From positions 5,208,001 to 5,272,000 of the forward strand of contig NZ_JAJFZL010000001.1 of NCBI RefSeq assembly GCF_020733635.1: DNA of 64,000 nucleotides, in the 5' to 3' direction. The stretch comes from Nocardia spumae (lineage in GTDB: Bacteria; Actinomycetota; Actinomycetes; Mycobacteriales; Mycobacteriaceae). This document shows, in pieces, positions 39,023 through 47,972 of this stretch (position 1 is its first letter; the number at the start of each line of letters is the position of its first letter). The notes below the pieces were generated by a model. The model did no database searches, was not told the origin of the DNA, and saw only the letters and a program-made list of their open reading frames with translations. Both the position numbers and the translations under genes were made by a program.

Positions 39023-40561
39023 CTAATCCGGTGGCGGGGCCGCGTCGACCAGTGCCGCGTGCAAGGCCTTGGCGGCAGCGCCGGCCCGCTCGCGGTGCAG
39101 CACGACGTCGGCGAACGCGGCGCCCACCGCTCGACGCGTGTCGAAGCGTGCGCTGTCACCGGACAACCCGGCACGCCACTGCCGATACCCGCGCAGCAGT
39201 TCGGCGAGGGTCGTATAACGCCCCGCCGCCGCGCGCATGTACTCCGCGATCAGGGTGTGCTGGGCGGTCCTGCGCGCGACATCGCCCCCGGCATCGCTCA
39301 ACGCCACGCCGAGTTCGCGGACGGTCGCGGTGTACACCACAGATGCTTCGAAATCGGTTCCGGATTCCGGTGTTTCGGCCTCTGCCTCGGGTGGGCAAGC
39401 GATTCGCCGGTCGAGGGTGATCGACCGGACGGTCGCGCAGTCACGCCGTTCGCGACGCCACAGCACGCCGTCGACGTCGTCATCCGGTTCCGCCACCGCC
39501 ACGACATCGAGACCGATCATCGGATAGTCGGTGAGCACCCGATCGATCGCCGCCGCGAACTGACGGACGGGCGGCTCCTGCAGGCCGGGCAGATCGAACC
39601 CGGTCACCGCGACGCCGTGCCGATCGGCCAGTGCCCGCGCCAGCCAGGCGAGAAACGGTGAGCCACCGGGACGGCTGTCCGCTCGTTCCGGCTCGCGCCG
39701 TCGATCACGTTTGCGCTGCTCGTCGCCCTTGCGAGGACGTGACGGAGCGCCGGATCGCGGGCTCGACGAATTCGGCTCGGCTGCCGCGGGTCCGCGGGTC
39801 GTGGGCGACGCCGGTCCGGTCCACGGCGTGCCGCGTCCGGCACCGGTGGACCCGGAATTTCGCCCGGACGTCCCAGACCGGTCGGCACCCGGAGTACGGG
39901 GCACATCACGTCCGGTGGGCGGCGGCGTCACTCCTGCCGGACGGGACCGGCGGTCCGGATCCGCGCCGGGTTTCGCGTCCTCCTGCCGATCGGGTGCCCG
40001 CGTCGAAGGATTCGACGACTGCGGATCGCTCCGCGACGACGACGGTCCGGGCGCCCCCGGCGCCGCGCCGGGCGTCGATTGCGCGGCGGCGCCGGGGCCC
40101 GACGGCGATTGCGCGGCGGGCCTGTCGCCTTGTGGCGCGGAAACCGTTGCGGCAGCGGGTTTCCCCGCCTCCGGAGTCGGCGATGATGTGGGGTCCGGGG
40201 ACGGCTGCGCCCCGGTTCGGTTGTACGGGTCCGGACCCGGTGCGTCGTCGGCGGGTCGGGCGATTCGATCGGCGCCGCCGAGATCTTGGGACTCGAATTC
40301 GTGCGCGGCGTTGGCGACCTGCAGAGCCGCCGCGCGCAGGCTCTCCTCCATTGCCCGTAGACCGGCCAGCAATTCATCGGTGTGCGGCGTGAAGTCCTTG
40401 GCGAAGGCCTCGCCCAGATCGTCGTCACCCCAGCACCCGTTCGCGACGGTCAAGCCGCGCCGCAACTCGGCGTAGGTGTGGCCGACCCGGTCGCCGAGTT
40501 CGGCCAGGCGTGCGCCGTCCTGCCGCAGCGTGTCGGGATCGACCCGGATCTCGTCGCTCAC
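39023..40561 (-). CDS. WXG100-type T7SS protein with a pseudo-metallopeptidase C-terminal domain
   Basis: A 512-aa protein. Residues 1-100 form a WXG100-like helical hairpin with the W-G turn at W44-G45 (NGCWGDDDLG) and a typical YAELRRG/AHEFES pattern. Residues about 105-300 are a Pro/Ser/Arg-rich spacer. The C-terminal domain (about 305-512) opens with GFDLPGLQEPPVRQFAAAID and LTDYP, matching the entry block of the giant protein's metallopeptidase modules (GFDHPG, AIDDLYTRYP). At the HExxH position it reads RELGV (R415-V419), so both His ligands are lost. The ATG overlaps the stop of the preceding gene by four bases, and the giant gene follows after 9 bases. A secretion partner, chaperone or inhibitor of the giant protein is a reasonable inference. 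Confidence 0.82.
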   Translation of the reverse strand: MSDEIRVDPDTLRQDGARLAELGDRVGHTYAELRRGLTVANGCWGDDDLGEAFAKDFTPHTDELLAGLRAMEESLRAAALQVANAAHEFESQDLGGADRIARPADDAPGPDPYNRTGAQPSPDPTSSPTPEAGKPAAATVSAPQGDRPAAQSPSGPGAAAQSTPGAAPGAPGPSSSRSDPQSSNPSTRAPDRQEDAKPGADPDRRSRPAGVTPPPTGRDVPRTPGADRSGTSGRNSGSTGAGRGTPWTGPASPTTRGPAAAEPNSSSPRSGAPSRPRKGDEQRKRDRRREPERADSRPGGSPFLAWLARALADRHGVAVTGFDLPGLQEPPVRQFAAAIDRVLTDYPMIGLDVVAVAEPDDDVDGVLWRRERRDCATVRSITLDRRIACPPEAEAETPESGTDFEASVVYTATVRELGVALSDAGGDVARRTAQHTLIAEYMRAAAGRYTTLAELLRGYRQWRAGLSGDSARFDTRRAVGAAFADVVLHRERAGAAAKALHAALVDAAPPPD

Positions 40562-41964
40562 GACTCCTCCGGTACGCCACGGCCGTCCCGGCGAAGCCGG
40601 AACCTCCGCTCGAATCCGGCCACGAACTCCGCCCGCTGCGCCGACGTCGAACGCTCCACCACACCGTCGTCGGCGACATGGAAGACCGTGCGATCCAGCG
40701 CGATCTCCCCGGCGGGAGCCGGCGAACTCACCCTCCAGCCGGTGCCGAGACGTTCGGCGCGCAAAGCCGACAACGGGTATCCGGTGGTGTCGTAGTCGCG
40801 GCGGAGTATGTGATCACGGACGAGGGCGACGGCGTCGTCCTCGGTGATCTCGTCCGTCTCGTCCGCCGCCAGACCGGCGGCCAGGAATTGGAAGAAGGCG
40901 CCGTCGATATCGGCGCGGGCGTCGTGACCGAGGACGTGCGCGAGCGTCGCGCGCGTCACCGAGCCCGATTGGGCGGCGATCACCAACTCCTGCGCGCCCT
41001 TCGGCGCCGTGCCCGACGCTTCGGTCAGCAACTTCTCGACGACACCGGCGACGGTGCCGGCCGTCCACACGGCGGGCACGGCCGGTGCGCACTCCGACAT
41101 CGGGGCGGACTCGCCCCGATACCACCGGCCCGCTTCCCACCAGTAGCAGAAGGACAACAGCCCGGTCATCGCACGCGGGTTGAGCACCGGATCGGTGACC
41201 CATTTCGGGGCGCCCGAGAAGAATCCCGGCGCGACCGCGCCGTCGTTGTAGACCGCGTCCAGGATGGGCGCATTCCAGACTCCGCCCGACAGCACCGCAC
41301 GATCGCCGGGAAGCAAGGTCAGCGTCGAACCGCTGCGTCCCGCGCTCTCGAACACACCCATCGACGGCCCGATCCGCGGACCTCGCCGCGATCCGACCGT
41401 CGTGAAGGCCGCCGCCAGCACCGCCCACCGGGCCCACAGAACCGGGAGGTCCGGCAATTCGTCGTCCACCGGCACCGCCCGCACACCGGCGGCGCGGTCC
41501 GCGCGCGCCTGCTCCGCGGCCTGCTGCGGCGGTCTCGACGGCACCTCGGCGCGCCCGACGTAGGCGGCCAGCCACACCGGAAGTCGTTCGCGGGGATGGC
41601 TTTCCAGATCGGCACGATAGGCTTCGGGGGCGAACATCTGCTCACCCGGAAAGGGCTCCTGACCGTCGTCACGGAGGACCTCGACACCATCCGGCCCCGT
41701 CCGCACACACAGTCGCCACCACGGTCCGTCGCCGGACCGGGCCGACTCCGCGCGATGCCGGCGCACCGCATCCCACACCGTGTCGGACACCCTGCAACGG
41801 ACCGTCCGCGTGCCGTCCTCGGCCAGCAGCAGCGCCGACTCACAAACGGCTGTCATGGCGAACCAGGCTTCGAGCCGACGCCAGCCGGCCGGGGCGAATT
41901 CGGCCATCCCGCGCGCGATCTCCGCGATCGGCTGCGCGGGATCGACGTCAGTGCCCCCGGCCAC
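40558..41964 (-). CDS. T7SS toxin-operon protein of unknown function (468 aa)
   Basis: First gene of the three-gene operon. I chose the GTG at 41964, which has GGAGG five bases upstream; the frame stays open to a GTG at 42012. The N-terminal 90 residues (IAEIARGMAEFAPAGWRRLE, then strands and RCRVSDTVWDAV) recall small actinobacterial immunity or YezG-type folds, but the resemblance is weak. The C-terminal half has another mixed alpha/beta domain. No signal peptide or membrane segment is visible, so it is probably cytoplasmic. Its position before a WXG100 protein and a giant toxin-like gene suggests an immunity protein, EspG-like chaperone or regulator; sequence alone cannot decide. Confidence 0.7.
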   Translation of the reverse strand: MAGGTDVDPAQPIAEIARGMAEFAPAGWRRLEAWFAMTAVCESALLLAEDGTRTVRCRVSDTVWDAVRRHRAESARSGDGPWWRLCVRTGPDGVEVLRDDGQEPFPGEQMFAPEAYRADLESHPRERLPVWLAAYVGRAEVPSRPPQQAAEQARADRAAGVRAVPVDDELPDLPVLWARWAVLAAAFTTVGSRRGPRIGPSMGVFESAGRSGSTLTLLPGDRAVLSGGVWNAPILDAVYNDGAVAPGFFSGAPKWVTDPVLNPRAMTGLLSFCYWWEAGRWYRGESAPMSECAPAVPAVWTAGTVAGVVEKLLTEASGTAPKGAQELVIAAQSGSVTRATLAHVLGHDARADIDGAFFQFLAAGLAADETDEITEDDAVALVRDHILRRDYDTTGYPLSALRAERLGTGWRVSSPAPAGEIALDRTVFHVADDGVVERSTSAQRAEFVAGFERRFRLRRDGRGVPEES

Positions 41965-42420
41965 GCCACCCTCCCGCGGACGTGGATGTCCGACGCGCCG
42001 GACCGCCGGCACCGCCCCCGCTCCACGCAGAGTTCATCAGCAATCCCCCGGATACCCTCGATCGGTCGTCATCAGCACACACGTCGTCACGTTGACGATC
42101 GCTTCGTATCTCGCGCGGCGCAAGTGTCTGTTCCCACCAGTGGCGAGTGACCGCGGCCGCTCTCGCGAGGTGAATTCCACAGCGGTTGCGATGGTCCAGG
42201 GTGCGCGAGCCTGTCAGCGGCGCGCGGCGACCCGATCGGTACTCGCCACCACGCTCGAACGCCACATCGATCCGGTTGCACCACAAACGGATACCGTCGC
42301 CCGAGCGTGCCGCCGATCTCCGCGATGGTCGACCGGTCTCCTGTGTTTTCCAGACGAATCCGCCACCGCGGTATTACGTTTTTCGCAACAGTTCGCTTGT
42401 TGTGGTCGAACGGAGCGCGG
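41965..42420. other. Divergent intergenic region between the T7SS operon and the sugar ABC operon
   Basis: About 455 bp with no convincing gene. It must hold the promoters of both operons. Near the plus-strand end lies the imperfect operator-like repeat described separately. Open frames on both strands are Arg-rich shadows. Confidence 0.5.
42386..42402. promoter_or_regulatory. Possible operator upstream of the sugar ABC transporter
   Basis: CAACA-N7-TGTTG inverted repeat, 19 bp before the GTG of the binding-protein gene. LacI- or GntR-type sugar regulators often bind such sites, but no regulator gene is adjacent and the arms are only five bases. Confidence 0.3.
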
Positions 42421-43743
42421 GTGGCATCGACTCGGAGGTTCGACCGGCGCACACTCCTGCGGGGTGCGGCGGCGGTCGGGGCGGCAGCGGCCGTGTCCTC
42501 GATGACCGGCTGCGGCGACAACGACGACGAGGCACTCACCTTCTTCTTCCAGGCCAAACCCGATGAGGCGAAGGTTCGGCTGAAGATCATCGACGAGTTC
42601 CGCAAACTGCACCCGGACATCAAGATCCGGACCCAGATGTCGGGCCCCGATCCGCAGACCCAGATCCTGACCTACTGCGCGGGCGGCAAGTGCCCGGATG
42701 TACTGATGTCGTGGGACCTGTCGTATTCGTTCCTCGCCGAACGCGGCATCTTCGCCGACCTGGACACGATCCTGAACAAGGACCCGGCGTACGCGGCCGA
42801 GCTGAAGCAGGACAGCTCACCGGCCCTGTACAACACGTTCCGCTACCGGAACACGCAGTACGCCCTGCCCGAGCAGTGGGCCGGAATCTTCCTGTACTAC
42901 AACAAGAAGCTCTTCGCCGAGGCCAAATTGCCGCCCCCACCCGCGCGCTGGGAGGACGCCTGGAGTTTCGACGAATTCCTCGCCGCCGCACGGGCGCTCA
43001 CCACACGCGACAGCTCCGGCGAGGTCACCCAATGGGGATTCGTGGATCCCTGGACCGTCTACTACTCCGCCAGTTGCTTCGGCATGAACAACGGCGTCGA
43101 ATGGTTCACCCCCTCCATCGATCCGACCCGCACCAATATCGACGACGACGCCTTCATCGAGGGCGTCCAGTTCTACACCGACCTTTCCACCCGACACGAA
43201 GTGATGCCGAGAATCGAGTTCCAGCAATCGATCTCGTCATCGGATATGTTCGCCCAGGGCAAGGCCGCGATGGCGCTGTCCGGGCACTGGATGTACAGCG
43301 CCTACACCGGCCGGGAAGATCTCGACTTCGATGTCACGGTGCTGCCGGTCGGTCCGCGCGGTACCGCCGCCCGCTCGGATATCGGCACCACCGGCCTGTC
43401 CATCGCCGCAGACAGCCCGCGCAAGGACCAGGCCTGGGAATTCGTCAAGTTCGCCACCGGACCCGTCGGTCAGGCGATCATCGCGAAGTCGGGACTGTTC
43501 GTCCCCGCGTTGAAGTCGGCGCTCACCTCCGACGGGTTCGCGCAGGCTCACACGAGGGTGCACAACCTCGAGGTGTTCCACGGCGGCGATCACGCCAACA
43601 ACCTGCCGGTCACGCCCGCGTGGCCACGCGTCGACGCGGTCATCCAACAGGGCTACGACCACGTGTTCCGCGGCGCCGCCTCAGCGGACTGGTTCAAGCA
43701 GGGCCTCGCCGGCCAGATCAACGACCTCCTGGAGGCACAGTGA
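42421..43743 (+). CDS. Sugar ABC transporter substrate-binding lipoprotein
   Basis: A 440-aa family 1 extracellular solute-binding protein. The N-terminus has twin arginines (DRRTLLRG), a hydrophobic stretch and a lipobox MTGC with Cys31, so it is probably Tat-exported and lipid-anchored. The mature part shows the usual binding-protein blocks: FRKLHPDIKIRTQ, LPEQWAGIFLYYNKKLF, MFAQGKAAMALSGHWMY and SPRKDQAWEFVKFATG. The GTG at 42421 has GGAG five bases upstream; the frame reaching 42307 is an upstream extension. It is followed by two permease genes. The ligand is presumably a sugar or glycerol-phosphate-like compound. Confidence 0.9.
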   Translation: MASTRRFDRRTLLRGAAAVGAAAAVSSMTGCGDNDDEALTFFFQAKPDEAKVRLKIIDEFRKLHPDIKIRTQMSGPDPQTQILTYCAGGKCPDVLMSWDLSYSFLAERGIFADLDTILNKDPAYAAELKQDSSPALYNTFRYRNTQYALPEQWAGIFLYYNKKLFAEAKLPPPPARWEDAWSFDEFLAAARALTTRDSSGEVTQWGFVDPWTVYYSASCFGMNNGVEWFTPSIDPTRTNIDDDAFIEGVQFYTDLSTRHEVMPRIEFQQSISSSDMFAQGKAAMALSGHWMYSAYTGREDLDFDVTVLPVGPRGTAARSDIGTTGLSIAADSPRKDQAWEFVKFATGPVGQAIIAKSGLFVPALKSALTSDGFAQAHTRVHNLEVFHGGDHANNLPVTPAWPRVDAVIQQGYDHVFRGAASADWFKQGLAGQINDLLEAQ

Positions 43744-43810
43744 GCGACAATCGCGCAGCGGCTCGCTGTGCCGACCGGGCGCGGGTGTCCCGCACATCAC
43801 CGGAGGCCGC

Positions 43811-44719
43811 ATGACGGCTCCACGACGCTCCGCGCTGCGCCGGCGCAAGGCCGCCGCGGGCCGAATGTTCATCGCGCCCAACCTGATCGCGGTCGCGGTG
43901 TTCATGGCGTTCCCGTTGGTCTTCACGCTGTATCTGAGTCTGCACCGATGGGATCTGTTCAGTCCGCCGACGTTCATCGGCGTCGACAACTTCCGCCGCC
44001 TCTTCGCCCACGACCCGCTGTTCTGGGTGGCATTGCGCAATACGGTGATCTTCACCGTCGGCACCCTGCTCCCGACCATCGCGATCAGTCTCGCCGTCGC
44101 GGCGGCGCTGAACCGAAAACTCAAGGCCATCGGCATTTTTCGCAGCATCATGTTCATGCCGCTGGTCGCCTCGACCGTGGCGATGGCGGTGGTGTGGCGA
44201 CTCACCTTCAGCACCGACTACGGCGTGCTCAACACCGCGCTGGGCTGGATCGGTTTCGGACCCGTCCCCTGGCTCACCGAACCCGCATGGGCGATGGCCT
44301 CGCTCTGCCTGGTCAGTGTGTGGAAGAGCGTCCCCTTCGCCACCGTCGTCCTGCTCGCCGCGATGCAGGGCATTCCGGCCGACGTCTATGAGGCGGCCCG
44401 GATCGACGGCGCCGGAGCGGTGCGCCGATTCCGCTCGATCACCGTGCCGCTGATCCGGCCCGCGCTGGCGTTCACCTTCGTCATCACGGTCATCAACTCG
44501 TTCCAGGTGTTCGATCAGGCCTACGTCCTCACCGGCGGCCGGGGTGGTCCCGAGACCGGCACGTACGTCCTCGGAATCATGCTGTACCAGAACGCCTTCT
44601 CCTTCGACGACATCGGCTACGCCTGCGCACTCGCCTGGGTGATCTTCGCGATCCTGCTGGTGCTGACGCTGCCGCAATTGCGATTCACCCGCCGCAGCGC
44701 CTACGAAAGCGAGGCCTAG
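43811..44719 (+). CDS. Sugar ABC transporter permease (UgpA/MalF-like)
   Basis: A 302-aa membrane protein with six transmembrane segments and the EAA loop of binding-protein-dependent permeases (EAARIDGAGAVRRFRSITVP). It starts at an ATG with GGAGG five bases upstream, 67 bp after the binding-protein gene. It forms a heterodimer with the next permease. Confidence 0.93.
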   Translation: MTAPRRSALRRRKAAAGRMFIAPNLIAVAVFMAFPLVFTLYLSLHRWDLFSPPTFIGVDNFRRLFAHDPLFWVALRNTVIFTVGTLLPTIAISLAVAAALNRKLKAIGIFRSIMFMPLVASTVAMAVVWRLTFSTDYGVLNTALGWIGFGPVPWLTEPAWAMASLCLVSVWKSVPFATVVLLAAMQGIPADVYEAARIDGAGAVRRFRSITVPLIRPALAFTFVITVINSFQVFDQAYVLTGGRGGPETGTYVLGIMLYQNAFSFDDIGYACALAWVIFAILLVLTLPQLRFTRRSAYESEA

Positions 44720-45571
44720 GTGGCGACAGCGACCGCGAATCGTGCCGTTCTCCGCCGCACCGTGCGCGGGACACTGCTGTACCTGGCGCTCGTCGCGATG
44801 GCATGGTGCGCACTGTTCCCACTGCTGTGGGCACTGTCGAGTTCGCTGAAAAAGCAGGGCAACATCTCCGACACCAGCATCGTGCCGACCCACCCGGCGT
44901 GGTCGAACTACCGCGATATCTTCGACCTGATGCCGTTCGGGCGAATCTTCTTCAACACCGTGCTCTACGCCGGTTGCGTCACCGCGGGCCAGGTCTTCTT
45001 CTGTTCGCTGGCCGGATATGCCTTCGCCCGCCTGCCGTTCAAGGGACGCGACGTCGTGTTCATCGCCTATCTGGCCACCCTGATGGTGCCGGCGACCGTG
45101 ACGGTCATTCCCCAGTTCATCCTCATGCGCACCTTCGGCTGGGTGGACAGCCCGCTGGCCATGATCGTGCCCGGCCTGTTCGGCAGCGCGTTCGGCACCT
45201 ATCTGATGCGGCAGTTCTTCATCACCCTGCCGGTCGAATTGGAGGAAGCGGCCATCCTCGACGGCTGCACGGTATGGCAGACGTACTGGCGGGTGCTGCT
45301 ACCACATGCCCGACCGGCGGTGATGGTGCTCGCGGTGCTCACCTGGGTGACGGTGTGGAACGACTTCCTGTGGCCGCTGGTGATGATCCAGCGCGACGAG
45401 ATCTCCACGCTGACACTGGGATTGGTGCGCCTGCAGGGCCAGTACGAGACCAACTGGCCGGTGCTCATGGCGACCTCCATCCTGATGGTGGCGCCGATGC
45501 TGGTGATCTACGCGTTCGCGCAGAAGTCGTTCGTGCGCGGGATCGCGATGTCGGGAATGGGTGGGCGGTGA
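44720..45571 (+). CDS. Sugar ABC transporter permease (UgpE/MalG-like)
   Basis: A 283-aa permease with about six transmembrane segments and the EAA loop EEAAILDGCTVWQTYWRVLLP. The GTG start directly abuts the TAG of the first permease. No ATP-binding subunit gene follows; such importers in actinobacteria commonly use a shared MsmK/UgpC-type ATPase encoded elsewhere. Confidence 0.93.
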   Translation: MATATANRAVLRRTVRGTLLYLALVAMAWCALFPLLWALSSSLKKQGNISDTSIVPTHPAWSNYRDIFDLMPFGRIFFNTVLYAGCVTAGQVFFCSLAGYAFARLPFKGRDVVFIAYLATLMVPATVTVIPQFILMRTFGWVDSPLAMIVPGLFGSAFGTYLMRQFFITLPVELEEAAILDGCTVWQTYWRVLLPHARPAVMVLAVLTWVTVWNDFLWPLVMIQRDEISTLTLGLVRLQGQYETNWPVLMATSILMVAPMLVIYAFAQKSFVRGIAMSGMGGR

Positions 45572-45575
45572 AATC

Positions 45576-45941
45576 GTGACGGGAAGGGAAGACCGCCGCC
45601 GAGTGCTTACGGTGGGTGGGCGGCAATACCTGTGGAAGACCTACCACCGGCACGAAGACGGCTGTGAGGAAATTCTGCGACTGCGGCAATCGGGATCAGT
45701 GGCAGGCTTGACACTGGTCTTCCGCCCCGGCGAGGGGCGTTATGTGCCCGACGGCTACCCATCCGCGGCCGGTGACATCCGGGTCGGTGATCGTCGGCTG
45801 AACCTGAATATGCCCGGTGTGGTCCGCGCGTTCATCGACGCGGTCGACGAGGCGGGCTGGATGGCCGACGCGCGCACGAACGGCCGCCGTGACGGCTGGG
45901 ATCTGTTCGACGACGCCTACGCCAGGCATACCGACGGCTGA
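45576..45941 (+). CDS. Conserved-looking hypothetical protein
   Basis: A 121-aa soluble protein beginning near the end of the permease gene; a GTG at 45561, overlapping the permease, is an alternative start. It is rich in Arg/Gly/Asp with segments LTVGGRQYLWKTYHRHEDG and LNMPGVVRAFIDAVDEAGW and a C-terminal GWDLFDDAY. No signal peptide or known motif is visible. Its position suggests co-transcription with the ABC permeases, but a transport role is not implied. Confidence 0.6.
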   Translation: MTGREDRRRVLTVGGRQYLWKTYHRHEDGCEEILRLRQSGSVAGLTLVFRPGEGRYVPDGYPSAAGDIRVGDRRLNLNMPGVVRAFIDAVDEAGWMADARTNGRRDGWDLFDDAYARHTDG

Positions 45942-46109
45942 GCGGCGCTGGGAGCCCCGCGGCCAGACCTACCCGATCGGACGCGCGCGTCGGGGTCCAC
46001 ATCGCGAACGGCCGCCACCCGGCAGCACGCCGAGTCCGAGTTCGGCCGCGTAGGACCGCTGATCGCGGGTACTGCGAGAACGACATCAGTGTCGACGATG
46101 GGAGGCGTC

Positions 46110-46739
46110 ATGGAAGACGTCGACGAGAGGACTACAGCACGTGGCGGCCGACTGCGTATTCCACGCAGCCGTGGCGCGCTGGGCGGGCTCATCGTTCTGG
46201 TGCTCGGGATCTGGGGCGCGCTCATCCCGTTCATCGGGCCGTATTTCGATTTCGCCTACACGCCGGACGAGCCGTGGGTGTGGTCGGCTGCGCGTGGCTG
46301 GCTGCAGGTACTGCCGGGGGTGGCCACGGCGATCGGCGGACTGCTCATGCTGGTGAGCGGTAACCGCGCCACCGCGTTCATGGGCGCGTGGCTGGCCGCG
46401 GCAGCCGGTGCGTGGTTCGTGGTCGGACCCGCGCTGGCAGGCCCCATCGGCCTCGGCGATATCGGTACGCCGCTGCCGGGATCCGAGTGGAAACAAGCCC
46501 TCGTGCAACTCACCTTCTTCTCGGGGCTCGGCGCGGTGATCCTCTTCTTCGCCGCGACAACGCTGGGTCGGCTGTCGGTGCGCACTGCCCGCGATCTCGC
46601 ATTCGGACAGCGGGCGGCCGAGAACGTGGAAAATCGCCCGGTGACCGATGCGCCCGGCCCGGCCGATTCCGCCGCAGCCCGCCGATATTCCAAGCCGGGC
46701 ATCCACCGTTGGCCGCGTCTGCACGGCGGCCCGGCCTGA
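46110..46739 (+). CDS. Four-helix integral membrane protein
   Basis: A 209-aa protein with four hydrophobic segments (GLIVLVLGIWGALIPFIG, VLPGVATAIGGLLMLVSG, AWLAAAAGAWFVVGPAL, LVQLTFFSGLGAVILFFAA) and a hydrophilic Ala/Pro/Arg-rich C-terminus. The start at 46110 is supported by GGGAGG seven bases upstream. The family is unknown to me. Confidence 0.68.
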   Translation: MEDVDERTTARGGRLRIPRSRGALGGLIVLVLGIWGALIPFIGPYFDFAYTPDEPWVWSAARGWLQVLPGVATAIGGLLMLVSGNRATAFMGAWLAAAAGAWFVVGPALAGPIGLGDIGTPLPGSEWKQALVQLTFFSGLGAVILFFAATTLGRLSVRTARDLAFGQRAAENVENRPVTDAPGPADSAAARRYSKPGIHRWPRLHGGPA

Positions 46740-46838
46740 CTCCGACGGCGCAGCGGACGGCGATGAGGGACCTGGTCACCCCTTATCCACTGTGGCAGTC
46801 TGGAACCTATCCATCCGCTCGGATGCGAAGGACACATC

Positions 46839-47018
46839 ATGTTCACGAATATCATCGAGCCACTCCAGCAACTCGCTGAACAGAATCGCGATGTCATCGG
46901 ATTCGTGGTCATCAATCTGGGCAATGCCGCGCTCGGCGTTGCCCGGTGGGGGCTGGATGTCGCCACTCCCCTGCTACAACAGTTCTTCTCCGAATACCCG
47001 CCCGGCGGAAACTACTGA
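46839..47018 (+). CDS. Small (59-aa) hypothetical protein
   Basis: ATG at 46839 preceded by AAGGA about six bases upstream. The product reads MFTNIIEPLQQLAEQNRDVI, then an uncharged stretch (GFVVINLGNAALGVARWGLD) that could be membrane-associated, and ends in PPGGNY. The composition is protein-like and the ribosome binding site is good. It is followed at once by a large inverted repeat. The function is unknown. Confidence 0.55.
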   Translation: MFTNIIEPLQQLAEQNRDVIGFVVINLGNAALGVARWGLDVATPLLQQFFSEYPPGGNY

Positions 47019-47020
47019 CC

Positions 47021-47099
47021 GATCGGGGCTTCGCGGTCGAGGGTGTGGGGGCCGGGACCGATTCGCGAGCCACTGCGCCCCCATCCCGAAGTCTCGATC
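47021..47099. terminator. Large stem-loop between convergent genes
   Basis: The outer arms 47021-47033 (GATCGGGGCTTCG) and 47087-47099 (CGAAGTCTCGATC) pair in 11 of 13 positions. An inner TGGGGG (47046-47051) pairs with CCCCCA (47078-47083). It lies between the stop of the 59-aa gene and the stop of the globin fusion and could terminate both directions. There is no T-tract, as is common in actinobacteria. Confidence 0.45.
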
Positions 47100-47862
47100 A
47101 GGCAGGGGTGTAAGGCGGGGCGACCCCCCAACCCCAGTGCGGTACCGGGAGATGCCGCGGCGGATCGGAGTCTGGCTGCGAGTTGGTCAGTGCGATGCGG
47201 GTGCCCCATTCGATGTAGCCGATGAACGCGGCCCGGAACTCCGGGTCGTCGGGCAGGCCGGCCTCATCGGCGGCATCCAGCAGCAGCGAGACCCAGCGCC
47301 GGCGCTGGGGCTCGGAGATGGCTTTCCCCAGATGGTGAGCCAGCATGTGGTCGTAACCGCCGCGCTCGCTGGTGTAGCGGGAGGGGCCACCGAACACTTC
47401 GGCGAGCCACATCGCCACATAGCGCGGATGGCCCGGGTCCATCCCGGCGAACAACGGCCCGATCAGGTCGTCGGCCAGCACATGGGTGTAGAAGACCGTC
47501 GTGAGTCGCTCCAGCGCCTCGGTGCCACCGAGCCAGTCGTACATGCTCGGCACCGAGGATCCGGCACCTCGGACAGCGGTGCGTTCGTAGTGGCGCATCT
47601 CCTCGATGCGCCGCACATACGGTTCGATCTCGGCGAAGAAGGCCGCGAAATGTTCACCGCCGCGGAAGCCCTTCATGTGGTCCTGCGCGGAGGTCCAGGA
47701 GATGCGCAGGATGTAGCACTCGGGTTCGTCGACGCATCGCGACAACTCGTAGTCGACACACTGCGGCGCCGCCGCCAGCGACCGTGCGGCACGACCGTAG
47801 GCGGCCTCGAATTCGGCCGCGTCATGCTCGGCAATCCGGTATCGGAGATATTCGATTGTCAT
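47098..47862 (-). CDS. ABM monooxygenase-truncated haemoglobin fusion
   Basis: A 254-aa protein. Residues 1-100 form an antibiotic-biosynthesis-monooxygenase (ABM) ferredoxin-like domain (MTIEYLRYRI, YELSRCVDEPECYILRISW). Residues 105-254 form a group II truncated haemoglobin: YDWLGGTEALERLTTVFYTH, VFGGPSRYT, the proximal-His region YDHMLAHHLGKAI and a Trp in the G helix (YIEWGTRIALTNS). Natural ABM-globin fusions are known from streptomycetes and related actinobacteria and bind haem; their physiological reaction is not settled. The start at 47862 leaves a 110-bp divergent promoter region with dhaK. Longer frames upstream are not protein-like. Confidence 0.88.
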   Translation of the reverse strand: MTIEYLRYRIAEHDAAEFEAAYGRAARSLAAAPQCVDYELSRCVDEPECYILRISWTSAQDHMKGFRGGEHFAAFFAEIEPYVRRIEEMRHYERTAVRGAGSSVPSMYDWLGGTEALERLTTVFYTHVLADDLIGPLFAGMDPGHPRYVAMWLAEVFGGPSRYTSERGGYDHMLAHHLGKAISEPQRRRWVSLLLDAADEAGLPDDPEFRAAFIGYIEWGTRIALTNSQPDSDPPRHLPVPHWGWGVAPPYTPA

Positions 47863-47972
47863 GGGCAACACTGTAATCGGCGAGTATCGTGGCGGATTCC
47901 GCTCTCCGCCGGGGCGGCACCCCGGCTCCGCGATACTGGGCATCACGCCGTCGATCGACGAGGAGGATATCT

